From positions 15,624,001-15,688,000 of the forward strand of contig NC_067205.1 in the NCBI RefSeq assembly GCF_026262505.1: 64,000 nt of DNA. The letters run 5' to 3'. Source of the DNA: Trichomonas vaginalis G3. Its lineage: Eukaryota > Parabasalia > Trichomonadida > Trichomonadidae. The position numbers were made by a program, and so were the translations under genes. Positions 1 through 9,994 of this stretch are shown in pieces. The notes below the pieces were generated by a model. It was not told the origin of the DNA. It searched no databases and saw nothing but the letters and a program-made list of their open reading frames with translations. Numbering within the stretch: position 1 is the first letter of the stretch; every line of letters begins with the position of its first letter.

Positions 1-513
1 ACTAAAAATATGATTAGGTAGAAGGAAAATGAATACTAATTGATTTTAAATCAAACCCATCAATGCCGATGTCGAAATGGGGGTTATTTCCTAACAAAAT
101 ATAAACCCGTTAAAAATTGAGAGGGAAAATGATGGGAGTTTCGCTCAGAATAAATTGAATATCAATGAATAAAATATCGATCATGATATTTTCGGGTAAT
201 ATTGATAATCGGTATTTAAAGATGATCAGAGGAAGAACATTCGATCAATGAATTTTTTGATCTCAAAAAATTTGGCCTCTCAAAATCAGACCATCAATAT
301 TTATTGATTTTAGAATATGATATGATATCGATATTAGATAAACCAAAATGTCAATAATAAATTGAAAGGGGGATATCGATAATTGAAATGAAAGCTATTG
401 TTTCGGGAAAATATATCGACCGATATAATAGGCTCATAGATAAATCAGCCAAATAAGCATTTAAATTTAAATTGAGAGTATCAGAAATCTGAAATTTTTA
501 AGACTATGAAAAG
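1..513. other. AT-rich intergenic stretch
   Basis: AT-rich sequence with many stops in all frames. I see no gene, RNA gene or repeat of note. Confidence 0.6.
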
Positions 514-525
514 TCATTTATTTTT
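514..525 (+). promoter_or_regulatory. Initiator-like core promoter box
   Basis: TCATTTATTTTT lies directly before the ATG at 526. It fits the trichomonad initiator pattern (TCA, pyrimidine, T-rich), in which the A of TCA is the usual transcription start. It supports the choice of the ATG at 526. The match is by eye against the known consensus. Confidence 0.55.
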
Positions 526-975
526 ATGTTGAACCAACAAAGTGTAAGCATCGGAAATCTTGTAATCATGCCAGGTGTGAACGTAGTCATCAAGAAGCCT
601 CGCCATTTCTTCACTAACTACACTGTTGAAGACATAAACAAAAGAGTTTTAAAAGCGGGTGAAAATTTAAATATAGTTTACTCCGTATTATCAAATGCGA
701 TCGGAGTTGCCTTTACAAATAACGAATTACTAAGCCTTGCCAACATTGTTAGCAATCGATTGGGTATTTATATAGATAGAATGGCGAAGAGAAATAAGAA
801 CGCGTTGATGTGTTGGTTCTCGGAGAATTGGATGATGATATATCCATACATCAGGAAACAAATGTCGAAAGACTATAGCATTAATCACAAACGAATCAAC
901 GAGAACAACAACACTGAACATCTTTTCACTACATTTGATCCTACTGATGTTCTTCAACTTCTCAATAAGCACTGA
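526..975 (+). CDS. Small protein of an unrecognised trichomonad family
   Basis: The ORF encodes 149 aa from an ATG directly preceded by an initiator-like box. I do not recognise a named domain. Residues about 65-115 contain LLSLANIV, then DRMAKRNKNALMCWFSENW. A second gene in this window (56276-56656) has LLSLANIV, then DRLARRNRSALLCWYAENW, so these are two members of one family about 130-150 aa long. There is no signal peptide or membrane segment. The block is basic and aromatic and predicted helical, which could suit nucleic-acid or protein binding, but that is inference. Existence as a gene is well supported by the initiator and the paralogue; function is unknown. Confidence 0.8.
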   Translation: MLNQQSVSIGNLVIMPGVNVVIKKPRHFFTNYTVEDINKRVLKAGENLNIVYSVLSNAIGVAFTNNELLSLANIVSNRLGIYIDRMAKRNKNALMCWFSENWMMIYPYIRKQMSKDYSINHKRINENNNTEHLFTTFDPTDVLQLLNKH

Positions 976-2289
976 TATAGATTTATATATAGATGTTTGT
1001 TATAATAAATATATTATTTGTAATTTTCATGATAATGAATAATTTTTTTCGATTTTTTCTTAATGAATAGAATCAAATCTTTATAAATAATATCTGGTTA
1101 AAGATACATTCTATATTTCTCTAGTATATTGGAAAATTCAAAATCGAAGGAACCTTTACAAAACGATAATTTTTAAAAAAATCAATATTTGCAACTTGAA
1201 GACCAACTTATATTGCTCAACTTAGTGAGAAAAATTGTAACGATTGCACATTACATGATTACTATTTTTAATAGGCATGCCAATGATTATATTTATTCTA
1301 AATTTGAATAAATTTCCAAAATATATAAATAATTGCGAGAATACATCAAAACGCTCGCGAAGTTGTTAAATTTCAATATACAAATGTAATATACTTCACA
1401 AACAGTATAATATCGTCTTGGAAACAATGAATGATATTATGTTGCATTTTTCATGAAATTGAAGGTAGGACATATGTACAAATAGCATGTCGATGAAGAT
1501 ATGATCAAATATTCTGTCTAAGCCAAATTTGGCTGCCTAATTTTTTGTTCAATTAAGGTCATTTTAAAGGATAAGCAACAAATTTAAAATTTATAATACT
1601 ATTAACTTTAAAAATAAGATTCTAGTAATAGATTTATTCGTAAAATTTGGCATAGCATTCAGGTCAAAAATGTGTCTTGTTGGTCGGATTAAATATATAG
1701 ATAAGTATGTATATGTTGTCAACTAAATCACTTAAACTTTGAATAAAATTGAATTCAATATTTGTGTAGTATTCAAATTTTGGAACCGATTTGAGCATAA
1801 AATCATTCTTAAATTATATATTTATAAATTATTTGAACGATCTGAAGTAAAATAAATTGAATGGCGTTGCTTTTTATATTGAGAGCAAACCTTTTACGTT
1901 ATGACTGTATTCATGAGCGTATTAAAATAGATATAATAAAATAAAAAATTCAAAAATGGGACTTTTGACAATGACGTTTGGTGGAAAAGTTTAAAAACAC
2001 AATGCAAATGCCTCAATAAATAAATATTTTAAAATCATAATCGGAAAATTTCTTTTCAAATTAATTTTTATCTGTCATGCCAAGTATGGATAATATTGAA
2101 TTTGAGCATACTTATGTTATACAATACCATATGTATAAAATGAAGCGTAAATACAATATAATTTTGACACAATCTCTCAATTTAATTTCAAAGATCATTC
2201 AAATTTCCAGTAGAGGTTAATTATTGTTTAACGTATTCAACGCACAAACCCAATCAATAGGCAGGGTTCACGTAGCCGCTGTTATCCTA
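976..2289. other. Intergenic stretch
   Basis: AT-rich, without a convincing ORF, RNA gene or repeat. An in-frame stop (TAA, 2218-2220) closes the cyclase frame upstream, so no coding sequence for the missing N-terminus of that protein is visible here. Confidence 0.55.
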
Positions 2290-5200
2290 ATGGTATCCAT
2301 AACAGTTCTTTACATTTGGATCTTGTTCAAGACCTACACAACAACTTTAATTTTCCGACCATCAAGTTTCCAAACACTTGAAGGTGCCGCCCAAAACAAA
2401 TTAATTCTTTGTACAATACTAACAACATTTATGACATCAGTAACTACCCAATTCGGCCGCTTATGGTCCGGCATTTTGACAGGACTTTCAATGATAGTTT
2501 ACATGTATTTAATTTCGACGGTTTTTAACTGTGGCACTTTTGTTTCGCTCAGAAATCAGACATTAGTACTTGCTGGCTCACTTATTGGCATATTCATTTG
2601 CCTTGCGAACATCTTCCTTATTATCTTCATGATTTCTTGGTCTGAATGGTATTTTGTAGCATTATTCGGTGCATTAATCTTTTGTTTAGCCGGAGCTCAT
2701 TTCTTTATCATGAGAAGAGCTCGCAAAGACTTAGCCATCCTTGATGAAGTTGAATCTCTCCAAGATGTTAGCATCATTAAGTCAACCGGAAAATTTAAGC
2801 AGATTTTGATCTCTGGATTCTGCAATTGCCATCTAACATGTATAGATTTCTCAATATTCAAGATGGCTGTCAACTATTGGAGAGAGAGTCTTGGAATTTG
2901 GGAGGTTTATGCCAAATTTGCCGCTGTTTATCCAGAGAATACAAGTAATCTGATTTTCATCCTTCAGAACGTTCAAATGCTGAAAGATCGTTCTCCTGTT
3001 GCAAACATTGTATGTACAAGCATCAAAAGCATCATAAACACAAGAGAAACGAGATTCACTCCACAAATCAAGAACAAAATATCCAAGATGACCAAGGAAT
3101 TCACAAAAACAAAGAATAGATTAAGAAATATTTGGGATTTAATCCTTCAAGGTGCAACAAATGACTTGGGAAGCTCAATAAAACTTGCCTATGAATCAGT
3201 TAAAGACTCCGAGAGTGATATCAACTATTTAATGACGCTCTTTCCAAATAATAAATTTGTTGCTCGCCAACACGCGAAGTTTTTGTATGAAATCAAGTGC
3301 GATGTGCTAGAATACAAGAAGAAGATGGAAGATGTTTCAAAATTAAGCCGTGGATTGAGAATTCAGAAAGATGTTGTTCATGAATTAGGAATGCAAGCAA
3401 TTCCAACAATTCCTGAGTCATCAACAGAATCACAAGATACATCTGTTAAATCCCTGGTCAATGTTGAAACAGAATCATTAAATATTGATGAGAATTCCAT
3501 AGAAGATGATGTTTCAATCGACGCTCACAATTCAATTTCAAAGCAGATTGAAAATCACGTCATTCCTTCAATTCATTTAATGTATTGCACAACAATAGTT
3601 GCATATATTTTCTTGATTTTAATTCCTTTTATTGTATTGAATGTACTATTCAATTTCTTCTCAAATGAATTGAGAAAGCCCATTGAATATATGCAAGGAA
3701 TCGCTTTTGTGAGAAATCTAGTGAATATGATGCCAGCATTTGTTGGCAAACATCTTCTCCAGTACATGCCAGATCCAACTGACCCAACAGGAACAAAAAT
3801 GATCCTTGACGGAGTGAAATTTATGAAAAGATTTCCATTTAACGCTTACGGAGGCGAAAAAACAACTAGAGAAATAGTTAGTTACTTAGCTATGAGTGTT
3901 GCCTCGGCAAATGAAATGATTTCTCCACTCAGACATTTCAAATACGAAAATAAAATCATTTCTTCCGTGAGAGACCAACTATTCTCAACGACATCCAAGT
4001 ACTATTATTACGTGAACACTTCATATTTCACGGAAACAGATACTTCTTCCGTTCAAATTTCCTTCATGCTCTCAGCGAATATTTTGAAATTAGTCGCAGT
4101 CCCTGTTGTTACAGCTGAACTCGCCAAGGGACCGGACTCAATCACAAGCAGAAACAATAACAACCTCATAACAGCATCAATGAACACTGCTTTAACATTG
4201 ATGGTCGATTATATCAAAGAACAATATTATATTCACCAGAAAATCATCAAATTCACGTTCATTGCACTCCTTGCTGTTAATGTTATTGCATACGCTATAA
4301 TATTTTTAGTCCAAATCAAGAAGCTGAAGAGAAATAAAAAGGAAATCATAAGTGTAATGACAGAATTACCAAAAACCGTAATTTCTAATATCTCTCAATC
4401 ATTTTCTACCGTAAAAGGTGACAAATCTACATCAGAAAGCAGCTCAAAACGAGATGCAGAGCTCACAAGACAAGAAGAGTCGATAATCAAACTGTTTTCA
4501 TCAATATCAGATGGAGTTGGCTCAAGTATTGAACGTTTCAACTTCATTATGATATTTTTGATTGTAATTACCTCATGTTTGGGATATTACTTGTGTATGG
4601 AGTGTTTCACGAAAGCATCTGATAATATCTTCTATAACTGTCATCATATTAACTATCTTTACGGCTCAATTACGTTCCTTTTCTCAATTTTCGCGAGAAT
4701 ATGGAAAATTGTTTTGGAAAATGCTCATCCAACATTCCAAGGAACATGTATCAACGTAACAGATGAAGTTTCTAATATAGAAAGAATCATTCCTCTTCAA
4801 AGCGAGTATTTTTTGAAGATAAGATTTGGCGGTAGCGATAAGAACGAAGTTCCTTTCGACGGAACCGCGGAAACGGTTAAAGAGGCCAGTATCCTATTGT
4901 CTTGCGAAAATCCTTTGATTCCTCCTACAGATATCCCCGAAAGTGTACATTGTTTCACTGCTCCTCAGCAGTTGTATTACACAATAGCTTATTTGAAGAG
5001 ATTAGTATCAGCTATGAAAGAAAATCCACCAAGATATCCGAAACCAAGGGGAGATGGAGTAAATCAGGGTTGGCAAGTCGGACCAATAGAATTATACGAA
5101 GCTTTCTTCTATCCAGCAGGAATAAAGCTCGTTCCTTCATTGGTAGATAGCATTTCACGCCAAAAGAAACAGTTACAAATCAATTCAATAGCTTTCATCC

Positions 5201-6333
5201 TTGTCACTTTTGGGTTGTCACTTTTTATTCTTTACTCAGCGAAGAATGAAGATATTATGATGAATTTTGCATTAAAACAGGTTCTAAGATGTCCAACAAC
5301 TGTTATTATGCAAAATTCAAAGATAATTGACTTGTTGAGCGGAAATTATTCGAAATTTGATGAAGAAGAAACGAATATCAACTTCTCGAATGAGATTTTC
5401 AACAAGTTAAATGATGTTGTCATAGTCTGCCAAGAGGAAACAGGTAAAATTGTCACTGTAAACAGCAGATTTAAAGAAATCTTTGGAGATATCGATGTAA
5501 AAACGATCAAAGACTTATTTACTAGTGAGAGATTCGAGTCAAAATCACTCAATAAGGTATTCTCACAGCAAACAGAGCTTGTTTACAAGAACATTTACTT
5601 TGAATTTACAAATACTCTTTCGAGTGGCAACAGAATCTATTTTGGCACCGATATAACAAAGAACGTGATGCACGAGAAGCTGATAACAGAAGAGAAGACT
5701 AAATCCGATGCCATGTTAGCGAGTATTTTACCACCTATGTTAGTTTCACGAGTTCAAGCTGGCGAAAAGAACATTTCTTTCTCAGTACAATCAGCCACAG
5801 TTCTTTTCTTGGATGTCGTAGAGTTCACACCATGGTGCGGCTCTCACGATGCACATTACGTCATGAGAATGCTGAACATCATGTTCAAGGAATACGACGC
5901 GATCACTAATTCACACAAGACAATGACTAAAATCAAATGCATCGGAGACTGCTACATGGCTGCAGGAGGCATCTTCGACGAGGTGAATCAGCCTGCAGTA
6001 CACGCGAAAGAGGTCGTTGACTTCGGATGCCAAGTCATCAAGAAACTCCTCGAGATCGACGAGAGAGAGAACGAGTCACTGAGAATAAGAGTTGGTGTAA
6101 ACACAGGAGGTCCGATCGTTGCTGGTGTCATCGGAACAGAGAAACCAACATTCGAAATTTTGGGTCCTGCAATCAACATCGCACACGAAATGGAACATCA
6201 CGGTGTTCCAATGAAAGTACACATCTCTAGACCTGTCTACGAACTCATCTACGGTCAGCAGTTCGATATAAAGGAACGAGGTGAAATAGATGTCAAGGGT
6301 GGAAAGATGTTCACTTACTTAGTTGAACCATAA
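2290..6333 (+). CDS. Multi-pass membrane protein with C-terminal class III nucleotidyl cyclase
   Basis: The frame gives 1347 aa from the first ATG (2290). It also runs open for 22 codons upstream from a TTG to an in-frame stop. Hydrophobic segments lie in the N-terminal 140 residues (about five) and near 440-465, 670-690, 755-775, 800-820 and 1000-1020. A PAS-like region (about 1037-1140) precedes the cyclase (about 1165-1347). Visible cyclase motifs are FLDVVEFT (first metal Asp), TKIKCIGDCYM (substrate Lys and second metal Asp) and PTFEILGPAINIAHEM, where adenine- or guanine-selecting positions vary. This is the layout of the large trichomonad adenylate/guanylate cyclase family, making cAMP or cGMP from NTP. 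The first membrane segment straddles the ATG, so the N-terminus is probably lost or the true start is elsewhere. Confidence 0.85.
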   Translation: MVSITVLYIWILFKTYTTTLIFRPSSFQTLEGAAQNKLILCTILTTFMTSVTTQFGRLWSGILTGLSMIVYMYLISTVFNCGTFVSLRNQTLVLAGSLIGIFICLANIFLIIFMISWSEWYFVALFGALIFCLAGAHFFIMRRARKDLAILDEVESLQDVSIIKSTGKFKQILISGFCNCHLTCIDFSIFKMAVNYWRESLGIWEVYAKFAAVYPENTSNLIFILQNVQMLKDRSPVANIVCTSIKSIINTRETRFTPQIKNKISKMTKEFTKTKNRLRNIWDLILQGATNDLGSSIKLAYESVKDSESDINYLMTLFPNNKFVARQHAKFLYEIKCDVLEYKKKMEDVSKLSRGLRIQKDVVHELGMQAIPTIPESSTESQDTSVKSLVNVETESLNIDENSIEDDVSIDAHNSISKQIENHVIPSIHLMYCTTIVAYIFLILIPFIVLNVLFNFFSNELRKPIEYMQGIAFVRNLVNMMPAFVGKHLLQYMPDPTDPTGTKMILDGVKFMKRFPFNAYGGEKTTREIVSYLAMSVASANEMISPLRHFKYENKIISSVRDQLFSTTSKYYYYVNTSYFTETDTSSVQISFMLSANILKLVAVPVVTAELAKGPDSITSRNNNNLITASMNTALTLMVDYIKEQYYIHQKIIKFTFIALLAVNVIAYAIIFLVQIKKLKRNKKEIISVMTELPKTVISNISQSFSTVKGDKSTSESSSKRDAELTRQEESIIKLFSSISDGVGSSIERFNFIMIFLIVITSCLGYYLCMECFTKASDNIFYNCHHINYLYGSITFLFSIFARIWKIVLENAHPTFQGTCINVTDEVSNIERIIPLQSEYFLKIRFGGSDKNEVPFDGTAETVKEASILLSCENPLIPPTDIPESVHCFTAPQQLYYTIAYLKRLVSAMKENPPRYPKPRGDGVNQGWQVGPIELYEAFFYPAGIKLVPSLVDSISRQKKQLQINSIAFILVTFGLSLFILYSAKNEDIMMNFALKQVLRCPTTVIMQNSKIIDLLSGNYSKFDEEETNINFSNEIFNKLNDVVIVCQEETGKIVTVNSRFKEIFGDIDVKTIKDLFTSERFESKSLNKVFSQQTELVYKNIYFEFTNTLSSGNRIYFGTDITKNVMHEKLITEEKTKSDAMLASILPPMLVSRVQAGEKNISFSVQSATVLFLDVVEFTPWCGSHDAHYVMRMLNIMFKEYDAITNSHKTMTKIKCIGDCYMAAGGIFDEVNQPAVHAKEVVDFGCQVIKKLLEIDERENESLRIRVGVNTGGPIVAGVIGTEKPTFEILGPAINIAHEMEHHGVPMKVHISRPVYELIYGQQFDIKERGEIDVKGGKMFTYLVEP

Positions 6334-6996
6334 CTTATTTATATATGTTTTTTTTTTGTATGTATTTTTATTGTATGTAAAAATTTTTCGATATTTTAGT
6401 TTAATTTTCTCAAGATATTTTTTTTCCATGAAAGAATTGGAATTTGCAATCAACAAATCTATAAAAGTATTGCCAATGTTACAAGCACATTGTCATTGAT
6501 TATTAAAGCATTACTGTGTCTCTTGTGAGATGCAAATATAATCATATGATCAACAGAGGCTGTCAAGCTAAAGTTAGGTTATTTTTTCTAATTTGGAAAT
6601 GCTTTTTCATAATGTGAAAGATGTTTGAATCATGGCTCAAATGGGATGTAACTAGAACATCGAAGATAGAATATACCATTAAGACAAAAATGGAAATTTG
6701 GTTAATTATTATCGAAATTAGAATATCTTTTTTGATTACAACGCAGTGTCATGAAAGAAGTGGATATAGATATCTCAATGGGATCTGTAATTGATAAAAA
6801 TAGACTGAGGAGGATAAACTTTTTTTATTGATGACTTCACCAATTAACAGTAATTGAATTTTTGTCACTTTTTGTTTTATCCCATACCCATCATTTCATG
6901 TTAATTTTTATAGGAAAAACAAATCGGAAAAAGTGCAATTGTAGTGTAAGATAGGATAATATTTGTTAAGCTAACAAATACAGAACAGAGAACCGA
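6334..6996. other. Intergenic stretch between convergent genes
   Basis: AT-rich sequence between the cyclase stop and the Myb stop. It probably holds both 3' untranslated regions. No other feature seen. Confidence 0.5.
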
Positions 6997-7425
6997 TTAG
7001 AAAGTATTTGAGGATAAAACATTTTCGAAGAAAATGCTATCAGTAGGGATATCAAAGATAGAAGGGGTAATATTAAATAACAAAGGAGAGGCAACCTCAG
7101 AGGTTACATCTACTTCATTATCTGTTGAGCTTTCTATTCTATTATGTCCAGAAGTTTGCTTCTTTATAAGATGGAAATATCTATTTCTGATGGAATTGGC
7201 AGTTCTTCCAGGTAGAAATTCGGACATTTTTCTCCATTTGCTGCCCAATATCTCATACTGTGATAAAATAATTTTATCCTCTTGTGGTGAAAAGTCTGAT
7301 CTTTCGATGTTGGGAGCTAAATAATTGGTGTAACGTTCTCTGCACTGTCTTGGAGTACGTCCTTCCATATCAAATGAAATTGTTTGCCAATTAATTCTCT
7401 TTCCGCAGTTCTGGACAAGCATAAT
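6997..7425 (-). pseudogene. Myb-like gene, 3' part, interrupted by the Polinton
   Basis: The frame reads LVQNCGKRINWQTISFDMEG, then RTPRQCRERYTNYL, QEDKIILSQYEILGSKWRKM and GRTANSIRNRYF. That is most of Myb repeat 1 and all of repeat 2, with the regularly spaced Trp/hydrophobic residues. The C-terminal tail ends in IPTDSIFFENV, close to IPKDSIFYCNV in the Myb gene at 45237. The N-terminal part lies 24 kb away at 31708-31784, on the far side of the Polinton. Short two-repeat Myb proteins are a large transcription-factor family in trichomonads. The open frame continues upstream into the Polinton end to about 7521, so a chimeric protein or a shorter one from the ATG at 7425 is conceivable. Confidence 0.85.
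7420..7425. repeat. Target site duplication, left copy (CATAAT)
   Basis: CATAAT here and at 31708-31713 directly flank the Polinton. A 6-bp duplication is the family hallmark. Confidence 0.95.
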
Positions 7426-7731
7426 AGTACAGTATACATTGTGCGTCGCCTGTAGCCTACAGCTACAGGCACCGACACAATGAAAAAAGTGACAGAAAAC
7501 TGACACCATACGGGCGCGCATATGTACGCATATATGTGTAAAAATAAACGTTCATATGTAAACTAACCTTTATTCACTAGCAGGGGCTGATAAATCATAA
7601 TCGTCGAGAAGTACGATAGGTGGTCCCACCTGTTTAATCTGTATGGAGAGGCAAACGTGACGTAAGAAGCATAACACTGGTTTCTCAGTATATTTAATAG
7701 ACTCTGCTGTTGGCTTAACTGTAAGCTTATA
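7426..7731 (+). repeat. Polinton left terminal inverted repeat
   Basis: About 306 bp matching the inverse complement of 31401-31707 with no difference I could find beyond one base of boundary uncertainty. The outer part has a near-palindrome, GCCTGTAG...CTACAGGC (about 7449-7471). The inner part from 7570 is the last 54 codons of the capsid-type gene, so that coding end is duplicated at both ends of the element. Confidence 0.93.
7478..7492 (-). promoter_or_regulatory. Outward-facing initiator-like box in left TIR
   Basis: On the minus strand this reads TCACTTTTTTCATTG, a close match to the trichomonad initiator. It points out of the element towards the remaining Myb coding part. Whether it drives transcription is untested. 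Confidence 0.45.
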
Positions 7732-9258
7732 TGTAATAGGTGAATTAGATAACTGACCCTGTTGGAATGTATAATCAGTTTCGCAAGGGAATCCACATAG
7801 GTAATGACCTAAGTCATTTGACTCGATTCCAAATTGAGGGACTGATGTGGTTGTGATAGACCTCATGACATCATAGTTGAAGCCAACAGTATCGTTATTA
7901 TTGTTAGTGGCATTTGCCTGCATCTCATAGAAGATTGGATCATTAGATGCTTGAGCCTCAGCGGGTATGTTACCATATGCTCCACAGTTCAATTGAATTT
8001 GTTCAAACAATGGATTTTCATAGGTAGTGTTATAATTAGGTGTTTTCTTAAATAGTGTATAAATGGTGTTCACATATAATGGAGTAAATGCTGCCGTGAA
8101 TGTACAAGGAGTTCCTTCACCTTTAGCCATTGAACCATCCATAGTAATGCAGTCAATTCTTTTGATTGGGAAGTTTAGAGTCTTTGCCGAATATCTTGTC
8201 ACCAAATCACTATAGATGTTAGGGTCCAAAGAGAATGAGTTACAGTATGTAATCATTTCAAAGAAGTTTGCATTCTTCTTAGTGAACTTAATAAACTTGG
8301 TACCAAATGATATCGTACTCTTATCGGCATTCCAAGTTACAGTATCAATAACTTTGATACCTTCATAGATAGGAGTGAAGTGATTAGTGATTGGAATATA
8401 GCTTGTAACATTGGCTTGCATGTTCGGTAATGGTAGAATATCCTGATAACTTAATGGTGTCCAAACCATACCAGCAATACTGAACTTAACCTTAAGTTGT
8501 AAGTTACCAGCAAACGCTGGAAGGAATCTAATGTTATTAAGTATTAGGAATCTTCTTAGGTCAATCTTGATTGGTATGTGGAACTTTAATGTAGTTGCAC
8601 CACTAATTGGTTTATTGAACTCAATAATCTGTCCAGAACGAACTGTATCACATCTATTGAAAACATCTTTATGTCTAGCCTTACTAAATACATCAACTTT
8701 CTTAATAGCTTCTGTTGTAGATGCAGTAGAAGTAATGTAACCTTCTTCTCTAGCATTATCTTGTGTATAAACACTTTTACCATTAGCGATTAATTGATAT
8801 GATTCAACAGCATAGAATGAATCAATGTATCCCAACCAAATTGCTGGAAGATGTGCACATGATTTGCCACCAGCATATTTAGTATCAATTGCTTTAATTG
8901 CTGTAACATTTGATCCTGTAGGAGCTGTCTCAACAGCTCTTTCTTTATATACTTCACCATCATATTTAGGAACTTTTTCATCAGCTGGTTCAGTTTCTGT
9001 TGTAATTATGCACTCACCATCGACATAACCACTAATGAACGTATTATATAAGTCAATCATGTTCTCACCAGGTGGTGATATGTTAAATGTAATATAACCG
9101 TTATCAATAGTATTTGTCGGCATAGCTGGCACTTTTGTTGGGACATATCTATGGTTAGTATCTCCAATAGGAACTGCCCCATCAACTTGATCGAAATAAT
9201 ATCTTACTTGTCTGATGGAATCAGCAATACTGTATGTATTGAGGTTATCGTTCAACAT
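7570..9258 (-). CDS. Probable Polinton major capsid protein
   Basis: The ORF encodes 562 aa from an ATG. Its size, its place among the Polinton structural genes and its beta-rich, low-charge sequence with regular hydrophobic strands suit the double jelly-roll major capsid protein of the family. An example is the stretch LKFHIPIKIDLRRFLIL followed by LQLKVKFS. There is no signal peptide or membrane segment. The last 54 codons lie in the terminal inverted repeat. It would self-assemble as hexon-like trimers if the call is right. The assignment is from character and context, not from a diagnostic motif. Confidence 0.65.
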   Translation of the reverse strand: MLNDNLNTYSIADSIRQVRYYFDQVDGAVPIGDTNHRYVPTKVPAMPTNTIDNGYITFNISPPGENMIDLYNTFISGYVDGECIITTETEPADEKVPKYDGEVYKERAVETAPTGSNVTAIKAIDTKYAGGKSCAHLPAIWLGYIDSFYAVESYQLIANGKSVYTQDNAREEGYITSTASTTEAIKKVDVFSKARHKDVFNRCDTVRSGQIIEFNKPISGATTLKFHIPIKIDLRRFLILNNIRFLPAFAGNLQLKVKFSIAGMVWTPLSYQDILPLPNMQANVTSYIPITNHFTPIYEGIKVIDTVTWNADKSTISFGTKFIKFTKKNANFFEMITYCNSFSLDPNIYSDLVTRYSAKTLNFPIKRIDCITMDGSMAKGEGTPCTFTAAFTPLYVNTIYTLFKKTPNYNTTYENPLFEQIQLNCGAYGNIPAEAQASNDPIFYEMQANATNNNNDTVGFNYDVMRSITTTSVPQFGIESNDLGHYLCGFPCETDYTFQQGQLSNSPITYKLTVKPTAESIKYTEKPVLCFLRHVCLSIQIKQVGPPIVLLDDYDLSAPASE

Positions 9259-9278
9259 CTTTCTCAGCTATAAAAAAT

Positions 9279-9728
9279 TTACAATCTTCTTATTCTTGGG
9301 ATTATTCGTCTTATTTGTGGCTGAGGTTTAGGAGGTTCTGGTTCAGGCTCTGGTTCATCATCGAAGTGTATTCTTTTCTCTTCCATTGATTGAACATATT
9401 CTTGATTCTCTTTAGTTTCCTTCTCACGTTCAATTGGGTCCATGTTTGGTTCATTAACTACACTGTTACGTTCTAATATCTTTGTCATCATCTCTAACAA
9501 CATTTTATTAGTATATGCTTGTTCTTCTTCTTTCTTCTCATCAACTTTAGGAGCTTCTTGAACAACAGGAGCTGGGGCAGGAGCTGGTGAATTCAATGGT
9601 GCCTTTCTCTTTCTAACTTGAACTGAACCATTCTTCATATGACAAACATAATATAATGGATGTTGTATTCCTTTAGCTTCATTCAATATGATTGATTGCT
9701 TTTCACTTGGTGAAAGTTTTGACGTCAT
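9279..9728 (-). CDS. Small Polinton protein with YYVCHMKNGSVQVRKRK motif
   Basis: The ORF encodes about 149 aa from the ATG at 9728; the open frame upstream has no better start. An N-terminal block HPLYYVCHMKNGSVQVRKRK resembles GYYVHTMKDGRVQFRKVK in the protein at 24278-24514. A Pro/Ala-rich linker, a charged helical middle, an acidic Pro-Glu run (EPEPEPEPPKP) and a basic C-terminus (RRIIPRIRRL) follow. It is divergent from the gene at 9763, with only 34 bp between starts, so they probably share a promoter. The stop is 20 bp from the capsid gene start. Function unknown; a small virion or DNA-binding protein is possible. Confidence 0.7.
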   Translation of the reverse strand: MTSKLSPSEKQSIILNEAKGIQHPLYYVCHMKNGSVQVRKRKAPLNSPAPAPAPVVQEAPKVDEKKEEEQAYTNKMLLEMMTKILERNSVVNEPNMDPIEREKETKENQEYVQSMEEKRIHFDDEPEPEPEPPKPQPQIRRIIPRIRRL

Positions 9729-9762
9729 TTCTATCCTAATAAAATTTTTTACTCCTAACAAA

Positions 9763-9990
9763 ATGACTGAGAATACTTTCGACAGAGAAGCACTCAAGAA
9801 TGAACTTCGTGAAGAAATACTTAATGAACTCAAACCAAAAGAACAAACACAAGAAGAGAAACCAGCTAAACCAAAGCGTAAACTCACAGAGAAACAATTA
9901 GCTGCATTAGCAGCTGGACGCGCAAAGAATCCACGAATGATTGCAAAGAAATTGAGAGAAGAGGAAGAAGCTAAGAAAAATAATAAGTAA
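9763..9990 (+). CDS. Small basic Polinton protein
   Basis: The ORF encodes 75 aa from an ATG. It starts with an acidic/amphipathic helix (about residues 5-25), then a Lys/Pro stretch, then LTEKQLAALAAGRAKN and a highly charged end. The Lys/Arg-rich, Ala-rich helix suggests nucleic-acid binding, but no family is recognised. It is transcribed away from the gene ending at 9279 and runs tail-to-tail towards the polymerase gene, whose stop is 5 bp downstream. Confidence 0.65.
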   Translation: MTENTFDREALKNELREEILNELKPKEQTQEEKPAKPKRKLTEKQLAALAAGRAKNPRMIAKKLREEEEAKKNNK

Positions 9991-9994
9991 GTGT

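Noticed and set aside
4902-5150. Shadow frames inside the cyclase gene
   Set aside because: They overlap a clearly coding frame with family motifs and have no support of their own.
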